A stretch of DNA of 64,000 nucleotides, from positions 39,248,750 to 39,312,749 of the forward strand of contig JAGTTD010000005.1 in assembly GCA_018398585.1 (NCBI GenBank), in the 5' to 3' direction. The notes beneath the pieces are model-generated. The model searched no databases, was not told the DNA's origin, and saw nothing but the letters and a program-made list of their open reading frames with translations. Shown here piece by piece: positions 32,537 through 43,681 of the stretch. The stretch is from Simmondsia chinensis (Eukaryota; Streptophyta; Magnoliopsida; Caryophyllales; Simmondsiaceae). Position 1 is the first letter of the stretch. Each line of letters begins with the position of its first letter. The position numbers were made by a program, and so were the translations under genes.

Positions 32537-32795
32537 CAACAACAGCAACAACAACAGACTCAGTGCCTCAAGGGCTCCCGCATAAGCAGGGTTTGAGAGG
32601 GGTGGATGTATGCAGCCTTACCCTTTTAGAGTCTAATTTTGCAGAGAGACTGTTTCCGAGGACCCTCAACCTTATAGGGTTGGCAACACAAGGACTTTCC
32701 AAGAGGTCATCCATCCTAGTACTACTCTCGACCAAGCACACTTAATTTCGGAGTTCTAATGAGATCTGGAGTCTTAATGCTCGATAAATGAACTC
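32537..32795 (-). mobile_element. 5S rRNA-headed SINE, copy 4: full-length
   Basis: Read on the minus strand from 32795: a full-length 5S rRNA-like head (ATCGAGCATTAAGACTCCAG, CATTAGAACTCCGAAATTAA, GTGTGCTTGGTCGAGAGTAG, GGATGGATGACCTCTTGG, CCTTGTGTTGCC), then the tail module (AAGGTTGAGGGTCCTCGG, GGCTGCATACATCC, GCGGGAGCCC, GAGGCACTGAG) and a TTG repeat end. It is 259 bp and framed by a perfect 19-bp direct repeat, TAGAAAAACGAGTAACCAA, at 32518-32536 and 32796-32814. 5S internal promoter regions (A box, C box) are recognisable. It lies about 330 bp upstream of the HPGT ATG. Confidence 0.93.
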
Positions 32796-32814
32796 TAGAA
32801 AAACGAGTAACCAA

Positions 32815-33121
32815 AATGTAAATTGGACAGCTGATAGGGTCATTAAATTTGGAAATCAACCAAGTAACAAAATTAAAAACAACTGCAGAGCTATAAAGAA
32901 GAATCATATGGAGTTACATTCCTCACTGTGGTTCATTCTCTCGCCATAGATCATACATACAACTTTTCACTCGTAACCGCCGCTCCAAACAACTAGTCTT
33001 TCATTTTCGGTTGCATAATTCTACGATTCGCGACATTGATTATTCGATTGGATCCATTTCGAATCGATTAATTGATTGATTGATTGATTTTCGGCGAATT
33101 TTGGTGCAATTTTGGAGGAAG
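32815..33121 (+). promoter_or_regulatory. Presumed HPGT core promoter and 5' leader
   Basis: Sequence between the upstream SINE and the HPGT ATG. The (ATTG)n run at about 33072-33088 and GC-richer DNA near the ATG fit a leader. An upstream in-frame ATG at 33080 would add 14 residues ([14 protein letters not shown]); the ATG at 33122 matches the family start better. No TATA box was placed with confidence. Confidence 0.4.
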
Positions 33122-36100
33122 ATGGAGAGTTCTTTGCCGGTAACAATGGCGTCTAGGGCGGAGAGAAGAGGAGTGAGATCGAAATCATCGCAATCTAGTA
33201 CAATTCCTTCGCTTTTGTTAGCGTTTTTATCTTGTGTCGCTTGGCTCTACATTGCTGGCAGGTGTTATTCTTATCCATGGACTATTTTGTGTTAACTTCA
33301 TTGTGAGTTTTGTGTATTGTTATCTGGCATTGATTGTTTTTAGGTCTTGATTACGTATATGATACAATCCAGAATATAATGGTTAATTGATAGGTAATTT
33401 AGATATTAATAATTAAGCTAAGTCCTTTAATACTAACTACATACATCCCCTAACTCTATATACCGGGGCCTTTCGTGTAGAGGAGGGTATGTATGGAATG
33501 ATTTGAGTTCTCTGTCCCTGCTCTCTTCTCTCTTCCCGGTCCATCTCTCTATCATAGCAACCCGAAGGGGAAATGCTGCCTACATTCGCTCCCTCCCCCC
33601 TCCCCCCTCCCCCCCTCCCGATTATGGGGGAGTCCTTGAAGCTCTGGGACTGTTGTTGTTGTTGTTTAAGTTGATAGATTGTTTGATTGTGGATTCGTTG
33701 GATTGACTATTGGATTGATTTTTGGTTCGTATCAATATCCATTGTCTGCTATTCTTTTTGGGATTAGGGGCCATTCGGAAACCACCTTTGTACAGGGTAA
33801 CACCCGGCAGGCGTAATGCTACGTACATCTTACTCTTCCCAAACCCTGCCATAGTGGGAGCCTCTTTGAGACATTAGGTTGTTGTTGTTGTTGTTGTTAC
33901 CAGTGCCTCAAAGAGGTTCCTACTGGAGCAGGGTCGTGGTGCATATTCATTGTCAATTGAATCAATTTTTAGTTGTGAAATTTGTTGATGATAATGTGCT
34001 TGGGGTTTCACCTCTCTACAAGGCAGCATACTATAGGAGTATGGCTTGTACGTCTTACGTTTCTCGGATTGTGCTTTGGTGGGAGCCTCTTTGAGGCATT
34101 GGAATGTCGTCGTCGTCGTTGCTGTAATGTGTTTGGGGATTCATTCGTTGATACTCATGGGTGAATGTTTTACAAGGTGAACATAAGCATATAAGTGTGG
34201 TCTTCTCTCCATTGGTGCTTAAATTTTGTTTGGCATGTGGTACAACAGGCTCATACATTTTACAGAAAATTACGATTTCAATTCTAGTTATGTTAGAAGT
34301 GAAATATGTTAGGATAAACAAAGGAGTAAGAGATTGGAAATGTAATTTCATAACAATTCGAGTCATCTGTAGTTTAGGGTCTATTTGGTTAGATTAGATC
34401 ATTCTTGGTTTCGGGTCAGCTTGGATTGAGTTTCGGTGAGGTGTGATCATCCTGGGTTTGAGTCACCTCGAGTTTCTAGTTTTAAATTTTTAATCCTATT
34501 GGATCGTCTCGTGTTCAAATTATCTCGGGTTTTATTTTGACAAGGTTAGGTCATTTGAGATTTAGGCTAGCACTAGTCGGGTTTGAGCTAGGTCGGGTCA
34601 TTTCAAAGGCGAGTCATCTTGGTAAAAATTCAATCTATCTGTGTCATTTCAAATTAAGCTATCTCAGATGAAGTCAAATTTAGGTTGGGATTAAATTGGG
34701 TTGGATTATTTTGGATTTAATTTCAAGTAACTTCGGGTGCATAATTTTGGGTTGCGTGTCAGCTCAAGTAGGTCACATTCAAGTTGGATCCGTGTCAGGT
34801 AGAGTCAATTTAAGTTTGATCTTCTTTTGTCTGGGAGGTCTGGCTTTGAATCTCTGTTGCTTATTGCATTCTATTTGGCTTTGTTTTGCTTAGGATTTGT
34901 CATTTTCTCGTTTGATATTTAAAACTTTATGATGTATTTTGTGCTTTTCTTTTCTTACACCCCTCTAAAACTTATTCTTGTGTTCAGGTTGTGGCAAGAT
35001 GCAGAAAACAGAAATTTGCTAGCTCATCTTCTCAAGAAAAATATACAGCAGGTCTCTCTGTTTCTCTTTATATTTATATATATACCCCTCATCTGCTCAA
35101 TGATAATTGTATCAAGTGAAGAGCTAGTGTATTCATACAAATACATAAATTTTCAACTGATTTTGTTTTTTCGGCTCTATTGTTTATCATGTAGAGGCCG
35201 AAAGTTCTCACAGTTGAAGACAAGCTAATGGTCTTAGGGTGCAAGTATACTCTCTCTCTCTCCCTCCCTCCCCCCCCAAGCCAAAGAAAAAACAACAACA
35301 ACAACAACAACAAACATAGTGCCTGAAAAGGCTCCTGCCAAGGTTAGGAGAGTGAAATATACGCAGCCTTGCCCCTATAGGGTGCTGCCCTAAAGGGAGG
35401 CTGTTTGCCGCTTTCCCTTTAAATGATTTGTTAATGGTTTTATTTTCTTTTCATGGTGCTGGTGGCGGGGGTACTTCTAGAAATTTGGAAAAGAGGATCG
35501 TGGAGGTTGAGATGGACTTGACACTGGCAAAGAGTCAAGGTTACCTGCGGAATCAGTTAAAGCAGAGTGCATCATCTTCTGGCCAAAAGCTTCTAGCCGT
35601 TATTGGAGTTTACACGGGATTTGGTAGTCGTTTGAAGCGCAACATGTTTAGAGGGTCCTGGATGCCCAGAGGTCTGTTAAATTCAATACTATACTGTTTT
35701 CTATCTTCCACCTCTCCATCTTGTACATGCCATGATATTATGTGTAATTGTAAAATTGCCTCATATCTTACATTTACCTTAGTGTAATTGCTGCTATGAT
35801 TTTCGCTCATTTAAGGATCAAGCGTCATAATTTACAGCATACGCGGATTGGAGCAGTTAGCTTCATTGTAACTAAGTCATAAAGCTGAACTCGTTCATCT
35901 ATTTTGTTCTCCTAGAGTATGTTCGGCAAAACTATGAAAATGTTGTTCTTTTTAAGAAGTACTTTTGTAAAGAGTGTTGTCAGTAAAGGTATTTCTATTT
36001 GAAAAACTTTTATTTTGAAAAGCTTTTAGTTTTTGCTTCTGCTTTTGCATTGAGGAGGAACAATATTTTCTACCTCTGCTTGTAAGCATAAAAGTAATTG

Positions 36101-39100
36101 TTGCTTATATTTAGAAATATTTTTCTTTTCAAGCCAAACACCCTTAAAATCTAAAAAAGTTACTTCTCCTGAAAATATATATATATATATATTTTCAGAA
36201 AAGAAGTTTGTCCAAACAGGCCATTCATCTATTAAATGATGATTTCTCATATATACTGCCTAGAAAGTGAGAGAAGTGGGAAGGAGAGAATAGCGGGTCT
36301 TTCATATTTTTCTAGCTTTTGCAGCATCTTAATAAGTGGAGGAATCACAGAAACGGGAAAAAGCATATGTTTCAATTTTCCTTTTTGCAGCTTACGGAAT
36401 TTTCGTCTCCCTTTCCATGCATATAATAAAAAAACTACAGTGGACTTCACATATGAAGGTCTCGTGGGTCTGGTAGGTACAGAGACAAAAGGGCGAGGAG
36501 CAAACAATTTGCGATAGGACAAGCGGCACCTTTCTCCCTCACCCTTTTATTAGGTCCCCCCGGGGGGAGGGGGGTTGGTTTGCGAGTTTTATATGTATAT
36601 GTTGCCTTTATCTATTATTGTTTATGACATCTTTTGTTTAAGTTTGTATCTTTTGTTGATTTGCGAACTAAATATAAGTGTTATGATGACTTCTCCAGGT
36701 GACAACTTGAGAAAACTTGAGGAGAAAGGCGTAGTCATACGGTTTGTCATTGGTCGGAGGTTTTTCCCCTTTCTTAACTCCTATTATATTTCTTGGTGGA
36801 GCCAACATCTTAAAACTGGGGCAAGTGTTGCCAGTGACTTGGGGAATTCTTGAAATAGCAAGTCTGATTTTTACCGTTTGTTTTTGTAAAAATAAGATTG
36901 CAACAGTGATGCTTATGAATTTTCTGTAAGAATATATATGTTCTTGCACAAATTGTATTTTGAATGATTCTTAAGTATCTAAGTTTTTGGGTAATTTCTT
37001 ATACCATTGTTATTTCAGTACTCTTTGTTTTTATTTTTCTTTTCTTGGTATATGCCCCCTTTTCTAATTGTAGTCATCTTAATGTGAATTTATATTTATA
37101 TATAATTTTAAGTACCTCATTTGTTGCGTATTCTTATTACTGCCCAACAAATGAAATTTGTGGATCCCCCATTGATTATATGAGTACTGGACTTGCTCAT
37201 AACCATTTTCTGATTACCCTTTTTCTAGTTAACAAATTCTTAGAAAAGTATTCTTATATAATTCATAATGCAGTCCTAATCGAGGTGATAGCTTGGATCG
37301 CAATATTGATGAGGAAAACCAGCAAACGAAGGATTTCTTGATTCTTGTGAGTTGTAGACTCTCTGTATTATCAACCACTTTTATCCATTTAACTCTGTGA
37401 CCCATTGAGAGATGCTCATATAGACCGCCATTAGTAATTCACATACAGATATTAAAATCTTTGTGCAAAATGAACGAATCTGTTCACCGTAACACATAAT
37501 CGAACTAATGACATTAATGTTCGACATGATATGAAACAGAAAAGCCAAGGTCATCTTATAGTCCCAAAAGTAACCAGATTCCGTATCTTACGGTTCAATC
37601 AACATTTTTCACAAATTTTACGAATGGAGGTTCAATTCATGAATTGGGTTTGAATGTATGATTTATGAATGATCTGAAATCTTAATTATGCAGAACACAG
37701 AATTCGCGGGAATGTTCAATGGTCTCTATTTCTGTGATTTCGGTTTACGTGATTATTTTAGAATACTTCTGCAAGTTTCCCTCCACGTCTCCACTATAAA
37801 GTCCATCATTATCTCAAAAGTACTTTCCGGTAACAAATATTTTTCACTTAGATAAGAGAGTTTGAAGATCAGTTCTAGGTGATTTTGGTCATTAATCGGT
37901 TCCCATTGGGATGATAGACGAAGAGAAGAGAATTCAAACGTTTGAAATGGGTTTATTTTCTGGTTGCTGTCTGGTGGAGTGAGGTCTACAAACATAACTT
38001 TTTTGCTAGTGTTCTGTTAAAATGTCAGTTGAGATGTGCTTGTTTGTGATGCAATCTTGTATGATTTTCGGTTCTCAACCCAACAATCTGGTGATGGTCC
38101 CTTCTTTGTTCCTTTTAGGAAGGTCACGAGGAAGCTCAAGAAGAGTTACCCGAGAAAGCAAAGTTTTTCTTCAGCACAGCGGTCCAAAACTGGGATGCCG
38201 ACTTTTACGTTAAAGTTGACGACAATATAGACCTTGATCTTGGTATAGTATTTAAAACTTACGCGTCCCTAGATGATCTAGTACTGTTTGGCAATTGGGT
38301 AGCGGGGCTAGAGAGGAAAATATAAAGGATTACTCTACCCTTGTTTGTAAATGTTTAATGAAGATGAATAAGGGTAAAGCGGGGTAAATGGTTACTCTTA
38401 TTTGGCAATTGGGTAAATGGGATTATAGTTAAAATAGGGACAAACTTTTTCAAAAGTTTTTAGGTCTTGACCTCCTCCCTTACCTTCAAATTGAGGCCCC
38501 TCCCAAAATTACCCTTGAAAAGAAAAAAAAAAAATAAAAGCCAAACAGGGGTAAGAATGTACCTTCTATTACCCTTACCTCTTTTCACCCCTTTTACCAC
38601 ATTGGCAAACAGAGGGTTACGTGCCACGATACAATGCTTTGCATTTGAATGTTTCGGGGGACCTACTTACATTTTTCCTGGTTGATCAGATGGGCTGATT
38701 GGACTTCTTGAAGGCCGTCGCACTCAACAAAATGCTTATATTGGATGCATGAAATCCGGGGGAGTGATTACTGAAGAGTAAATCTCCTGATCCTTCACTT
38801 ATCTCTCATTAAGTTTCTATAACGACCCAATCCTACACCACTGTGACACGGCTCAAGGAAGTGGGAATCCGCCTATTGAACCTATAATGGACCATTAGAG
38901 CATTAGAGCGCATAAGGGGAAAATTTTGTTACTTCGGTGCGAGAGTGAAATTACTTATTATTTGACCAAATCCCACACATTCATTTAACATTGGGGCGTT
39001 ACATATTAGTTTGATTCAGGGCTGACCTTGAGATTTGAGGGGCTCAAAGCTAGTTTGATTGGTGAACCTTTTATTGATAATTCGATGTATTCAGACCATC

Positions 39101-42100
39101 TTAATCACATTATGAATAAATTAACTTTATATTATAATATCATCTAAGTACTTTTTATATTATTTATGTAAATATGTGTTTATAGTGTATCGTACACGAG
39201 TCATTGTTTCTCCAGTTGTGATTGGTGATGTGATAGAAGCGGACTAATAATACGATTAATTCAGAAAGGGGGTCCTTAACAAATTAGGGGACCCATGCAA
39301 CTTCTTTTGTTGCTTGGAGTTTTGATTGGCTCTATTAGTTTTAGGTTTGCTTCTTTAGAAACAGGCGTACGTTTTGCATGAGTCTGGTTCATGTCTCAAG
39401 TTTACTTTCTAATCATCTTGTCAATTTCGGCAGGGGAAAGCAATGGTATGAGCCTGAATGGTGGAAATTCGGTGATCAGAAATCGTAAGTTCGATGCCCT
39501 TTGTTGTAATTGTTTGTTCCTTTTTTAGTGGATCTGCTGCCCCTTGTATGTTATGTCTTCTGCATCAGATATGTCAGGGAGAGAGGTTGCATATTTAGGT
39601 GTTAAAATATTGGTCTGGACAGAAAAACCGGATTGAATCAGGTTATTTGGTCTAAGACTGGACTCAAACATAAGTGATATATTTGAACCAGAACTAGTTA
39701 TTATTTGGTCTACTACTCAGTCTAACATTCAATGGTCCGTGCTTCAATTCCGTCCAATTGTGATGGAAACAGCCTCGCCTCCCTAAAGGGATAAGGTTGA
39801 GTACATCTCACCCTCCTCCGACCCTACTTCGACGAGAGCCCTTTGAGGCATTGGGTTTGTTGTTTTTGTCTGAAGGGATCGGGTTTGGATTGCTGAAAAC
39901 CCATATCGGTTGAGCAACTTTTTTGTTATGTAATTATTTACATTTTGTTAGGTATCATTTTTTGTTTGTAGTTTTTGGTTTTAGAAATTGACAACCAGAT
40001 TTCTTATTTTCAGTTTTTTTTTTTAATTTGAGTGAAAACTAAAAACAGGAAACCAAAAATTTGAGAAAACCGTTTTCAAAACCTAAATTTGAAAACGATA
40101 CCAATCAATCCGTGGTTCATTATTATTGTTCTCAATGCATATGGTTTATTCTGACATCAACATAAAGAAGACAAGGTTGGTCAAATCAATGTCGTGGATA
40201 AATAATTTTTGAGCCATTTTGTTCCGTCAGGTACTTTCGTCATGCTGGGGGCTCACTTTTGATACTCTCGAAAAGCTTGGCTGAATACATCTTTATAAAC
40301 AGGTTAGTTTGACTTATCTTTTCCATTTAACGCCAATGGATTCTCATTGTGTTATGTAGCCAACGGCAAACTGTGGACACCACTCTTTAGAGGAGAGAGA
40401 CTCTTATATGTGAGGTCAAATTTCCGATTGTGGGGCATCTGTCTTCAGTTACGAGCTATAGTGACGGAGCCAGGACCTTAGAACTAGTGGGTGCAGTCAC
40501 TTTTTAACATGGTTAGTTCGACTCTCCAACAACAATAATAGACCCAGTGCCTCAAGGGCTCCCGCATATGCAGGATCCCCCGGGGGACGTGTATGCAGCC
40601 TTTCCCCTTTAGGGTGCTTAGTTCGACTCTTCATTCTGTCTTAAAGTAGCCATATTGGGTACGAGTTCCTGAAAGTTATGACACCGCAACACTTCGAATT
40701 AGACCATAATATAGAAAAATCTTAGGGCTATTTGGTTTTTTTTTTTGTTTTTTTGGTTTACTGGTTTTGGTTTTTGAGAAATTAGAACCATATTCATTTT
40801 TTAACTCTTTTCCCGTTTCGAGTTAAAAAACTAAAGATAGGAAACCAAAATCCGGAAGAATCATTTTTAAAACCTGATTTCTAGTTTCTCATAAACAAAA
40901 ATTAAAAACATAAAACAACACCGAACACTCCATTATAAAAAAGCCGAGTCTATCCTTTGGACACATACCTATGTCCGACTCTCATACCCAAGTCTCGGTA
41001 ACATGGCGTTTAATTTCACGGCACTTGGCTGAGGGTTGTTTTACGTGACTTAAACTCATATTTACGGCTAAAAAGCTGCTTGAAGTTTACTATTTTAAAC
41101 TCATATTTACGGCTAAAAAGCTGCTTGAAGTTTACTATTTACTTTATATTTCGATTAATATTTTTGTGGGAAATTATTATAATCCATGTTTGGTGCCAAT
41201 AACTTTTTATATCCAGTTTGTCATTGAAGACATATGCCTATGATGATACGTCAGTTGGTTCATGGATGATTGGATTACAAGCCACCTATATTGATAACTC
41301 CCGCCTTTGCTGCAGTGCCTCTGCACAAGGTAATGAGACCACTATGACGCGTTTCTTTTTCCTTTTTGATCGGTAAGCGGGGAATTTGAACCGACGAACT
41401 CTTATTCTAGGCCCTCATGTTGCTTAGGGGTGATGATGAGCCAAGCTAGCTTGCACAGAACTCAAAAAGCTCAACTCACTGGCTTGTTTAGCCTCTCTGA
41501 ATATGATTTATGAGCTTAAAATGTCCAATCGAGCTTTATTTGAGCCTAAATGAACATAACTCGATTTTAAACTAGTCCAAATGAGCCTAAACTGAGCTTA
41601 ACCGAGCCTAAATGAGGTAAGCTTAGTTTGAAACTTGTTGAATTGGATTCTAGCTCAATTGAACCAAGCCAAACCTAGGTCTATGTCAAGTCGAGCCAAA
41701 GCCAAGCCTTGAACCTTATGAGCTCAAACTCAGTCGGCTCTATATACCCCCAACGTTGTCGTTGGTATCGATTTACCATTGGACCAAGACTCATTGGCCT
41801 CTATGGTGTGTTTTCTTGACCGTTCGTTTGTGTTTTCAAACATACTCGGCATTTTAACCCTTGTTCACAGTGCGAACTTTATGTAACAGATCGCGACAAC
41901 TACGTTGTGATAGGGAACAAAAGTCGCTTTAGCTTTATTTTGCAAAAGTTTAAATGAATAGTCATGTAATCGTTAACTTAGTTTGTGTTGATAGTTTCTA
42001 ACATCTGAATTTGTTTACGAGTGTGATTCAATAAATAAATAAGCATGCCATTACAAACGTATCTCAATTGTAATGGGAATGACATGATAGTATAAAATCC

Positions 42101-42719
42101 ATTTTCAACCACTTCTACATCATTTTATGACATTCATTTGATTCCGAGCAACTCATTTAAGTAAGCCAGCCAAGCCTAAAACTAGTGAAGCTTGGGCTTT
42201 AAATCAGTCGAGCCGGCTGTGAGCCCCCTTGAGCTAACTTGTGAAAGCACAGAAGGCTCGACTCATTTTGAGTTCGAGCTTGTAGGCTCGTGAGCCTAAA
42301 AGAGCCTATTTCAACCTATCTAATTGCAATTTATTAGCATAAATATGCTAAAGAGCAAATTTGAGCCTAAATGAGCCAAGTTCGAGCTATACTAGCCTAG
42401 ATCGAACTTAAATGAGCTTAAATAACTAAAATAAGGCACGTTTAGCTGGAGTGCACTTAGCTAAATTCGAGCTCAATTGAGTTGAGTCTAAGCCTGAGCC
42501 TATGATGAGCCATAGCTCGAGCTTGAAGTTACTAAACTTGGTGAGCTTCAAGCTAGCCCAATCCGAGCTAAATTTTGATGAGCCCAGCCTCAAGCCCCAT
42601 GAGCTTGGGCCCAGCTCGAATCATATGCACTCCTAACATATATCACCTACCCGGGGAGCAGTCATTAACGTTTTGACCTCGCTCTTCCCTTTACAGATAA
42701 GGTGTGTTCATTAGCCTGA
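33122..42719 (+). CDS. HPGT2: Hydroxyproline O-galactosyltransferase, HPGT2/3 type
   Basis: Golgi type II enzyme of family GT31 that adds the first galactose to hydroxyproline of arabinogalactan proteins. Twelve exons: 33122-33261, 34988-35051, 35195-35244, 35481-35671, 36699-36759, 37274-37346, 38119-38242, 38690-38777, 39434-39484, 40231-40302, 41217-41329, 42697-42719. The total is 1,050 nt, 349 residues, close to the family's 345. A signal anchor lies at about residues 30-46 ([17 protein letters not shown]). The donor-binding DxD region is KVDDN (Asp227, Asp228); [41 protein letters not shown] and YFRHAGGS are family hallmarks. The last exon is only 23 nt (DKVCSLA, stop TGA). All phases close. 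Whether it equals HPGT2 or HPGT3 cannot be decided. Confidence 0.93.
33540..33666 (+). mobile_element. Diverged SINE/LINE tail element
   Basis: CATCTCTCTATCATAGCAAC, GGGGAAATGCTGCCTACATT, a C/T-rich run, GGGGGAGTCCTTGAAGC and a TTG end. HPGT intron 1. Confidence 0.65.
33769..33896 (+). mobile_element. SINE/LINE tail element
   Basis: GCCATTCGGAAACCACCTTT, GGGTAACACCCGGC, GCTACGTACATC, CCCTGCCATAGTGGGAGCC and a GTT repeat end. HPGT intron 1. Confidence 0.8.
33897..33940 (-). mobile_element. Tail-module fragment in inverted orientation
   Basis: ACCAGTGCCTCAAAGAGGTT and GGAGCAGGGTCG read as the minus-strand 3' end, abutting the GTT end of the previous copy tail to tail. Confidence 0.65.
33997..34120 (+). 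mobile_element. Diverged SINE/LINE tail element
   Basis: GGTTTCACCTCTCTACAAGG, GGCTTGTACGTCTTACG, GGTGGGAGCCTCTTTGAGGC and a GTCGTCGTCGT end, i.e. the TTG repeat has drifted. HPGT intron 1. Confidence 0.65.
34390..34830. repeat. Degenerate GGGTC(A/G)-rich repeat
   Basis: Repeated TTTCGGGTCAGCTTGG, GGTTTGAGTCACCTCG and TCGGGTCATTTCA phrases. The same type occurs at 46050-46250 and 55830-56060. It is likely another motif-array element, but ends are not resolved. HPGT intron 1. Confidence 0.4.
35287..35419 (-). mobile_element. SINE/LINE tail element
   Basis: Long CAA run, CATAGTGCCTGAAAAGGCTC, ATATACGCAGCCTTGCCCCT, GGGTGCTGCCCTAAAGGGAG. HPGT intron 3, beginning about 42 bp after exon 3. Confidence 0.8.
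35916..36222. mobile_element. MITE-like repeat, GGCCTGTTTGGTCAAAC family
   Basis: Left GTATGTTCGGCAAAACTATG, right (other strand) GGCCTGTTTGGACAAACTTC; internal AGAAGTACTTTTGTAAAGAG. Relatives at 43082-43335, 50910-51180, 56920-57146 and 59410-59702. Contains an AT microsatellite at 36173-36195. HPGT intron 4. Confidence 0.6.
39000..39340 (+). repeat. Dispersed ~300-bp repeat, fullest plus copy
   Basis: Starts TTGATTCAGGGCTGACCTTG, GAGATTTGAGGGGCTC and ends GGGGGTCCTTAACAAATTAG, TTGCTTGGAGTTTTGATTGG. Shared with four other places in the window; no coding capacity or clean terminal repeats. HPGT intron 8. Confidence 0.6.
39764..39870 (+). mobile_element. SINE/LINE tail element inside a diverged CCGGTC-rich repeat
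   Basis: GGAAACAGCCTCGCCTCCCT, GTTGAGTACATCTCACCC, GAGGCATTGGGTTTGTTG. The surrounding 39595-39925 carries GGTCTGGACAGAAAAACCGG-like motifs, i.e. a decayed relative of the element at 292-1072. HPGT intron 9. Confidence 0.7.
39944..40105. mobile_element. MITE-like repeat, AAACTAAAAAC family
   Basis: GTTTTTGGTTTTAGAAATTG and GTGAAAACTAAAAACAGGAA arms. HPGT intron 9; a further copy at 40722-40935 is in intron 10. Confidence 0.45.
40526..40617 (-). mobile_element. SINE/LINE tail element with 13-bp target duplication
   Basis: CCAACAACAATAATAGACCC, GTGCCTCAAGGGCTCCCGC and GTGTATGCAGCCTTTCCCC, flanked by perfect TTAGTTCGACTCT at 40513-40525 and 40618-40630. HPGT intron 10. Confidence 0.88.
40722..40935. 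mobile_element. MITE-like repeat, AAACTAAAAAC family
   Basis: GGTTTACTGGTTTTGGTTTT and GAGTTAAAAAACTAAAGATA arms, ending ACACCGAACACTCC. HPGT intron 10. Confidence 0.45.
41050..41139. repeat. Perfect 45-bp tandem duplication
   Basis: The 45 bp starting TTAAACTCATATTTACGGCT and ending GAAGTTTACTATT occur twice, at 41050-41094 and 41095-41139, with no difference. This indicates a recent event in HPGT intron 10, 78 bp upstream of exon 11. Confidence 0.92.
41425..41752. mobile_element. GAGCTC-rich hAT-type element
   Basis: Left TAGGGGTGATGATGAGCC; right (other strand) TGGGGGTATATAGAGCC; interior of GAGCCTAAA/GAGCTTA motifs. HPGT intron 11. Confidence 0.6.
42140..42635. mobile_element. GAGCTC-rich hAT-type element
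   Basis: Right end (other strand) TAGGAGTGCATATGATTC; dense GAGCCTAAATGAGC and CTTGAGCTAAC motifs. The left boundary is approximate. It ends 61 bp before the last HPGT exon. Confidence 0.5.
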
Positions 42720-43081
42720 TCGGAAAAGCTCGCTTTCTCTCTCTCTCTCTCCCCCGTAACGCCCTCCACCTTCGTCGGTGGTTCGTTCTTCCCAGCGCTC
42801 GCAGAGGAACGTAGAAACATTGCAATCATTTGGGATACTCGTAAGCCATTCATATGGAGGACAGATGAATTACTTCACAGCGGGAGCAGTACATTCTTTC
42901 TGATCCTAGAGTTTGTTTTGCTCTTATTCATTAGTATTAACATTCTTAAATTTGACAGATAGAAAACCTCATGTGTTCGGATTATACAACACTTCTCTTA
43001 TGTATACAAGATTTTCCGACATTCGTAAATTTGTGGTTCATGTTGCGTCGATGAGGCGTCGGTGCAACATAACTAAGATCA
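42720..43081. other. HPGT 3' region
   Basis: Holds a CT-rich stretch (42735-42755) just after the stop codon and then unrecognised sequence. The HPGT 3' untranslated region and poly(A) site should fall here. Confidence 0.4.
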
Positions 43082-43335
43082 AAGGCCTGTTTAGTCAAAT
43101 TGGGAAAGAATTGTGTTTTCTAAAATATTTTTTTGCGGATGCACTTTTGCAAAATAGGCTTTTCTATAGGAGTATTTTTATCTGAAATTTTTTTTATCCT
43201 TGCTTCTCCTTCTACAGTGAGAAGAAACTCTATTCTTTTACTTCTGTTTTTATCTAAAAACACTTTTATTTCTCAAACGCATTTAATTTAGAAAAAAAGT
43301 GTTCTTTTCCTAATAAAAGCTCAACTAAATAGACA
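43082..43335. mobile_element. MITE-like repeat, GGCCTGTTTGGTCAAAC family
   Basis: GGCCTGTTTAGTCAAATTGG at the left; TTTTGCAAAATAGGC and TCTACAGTGAGAAGAA inside; CTCAACTAAATAGAC at the right. Confidence 0.55.
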
Positions 43336-43681
43336 TTAAAATTGTAAGAAAAGAAGGTATTATCCGTTATGATAAAGATCAATTTGGTTTTTTTTTTTTT
43401 TTAAAATTGCGAGTGTAAATAGTTGGCTCGTGTTCAGTGTTGAGAGTGGAGCTTATCGGAGAGCGGGCTTGTGGAGTTGTCCGTGATCGACGTTTATGAT
43501 TTTGTTGTTGGGCGAGTGTTAAAATTATTGTAGGCTCCATTGTTTTGAGGGAAAATTTTTTTTCTTTATTTTTATAATTATATTCTATAAATGAGTTGTA
43601 ATTCTTACTTTAATAATTTTATTTTTTTTTTCTGTAGAGAAGTATAAAGATTTTTCTTTAGGAATAGGAAAACATTTTAAA

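Noticed and set aside
32537..32795. Functional 5S rRNA gene, or a Cassandra LTR (a plant TRIM that carries 5S sequence)
   Set aside because: The 5S part is mutated, single and continues directly into a tail with TTG repeats. The target duplication is 19 bp rather than 5 bp and there are no TG...CA ends, so SINE fits better.
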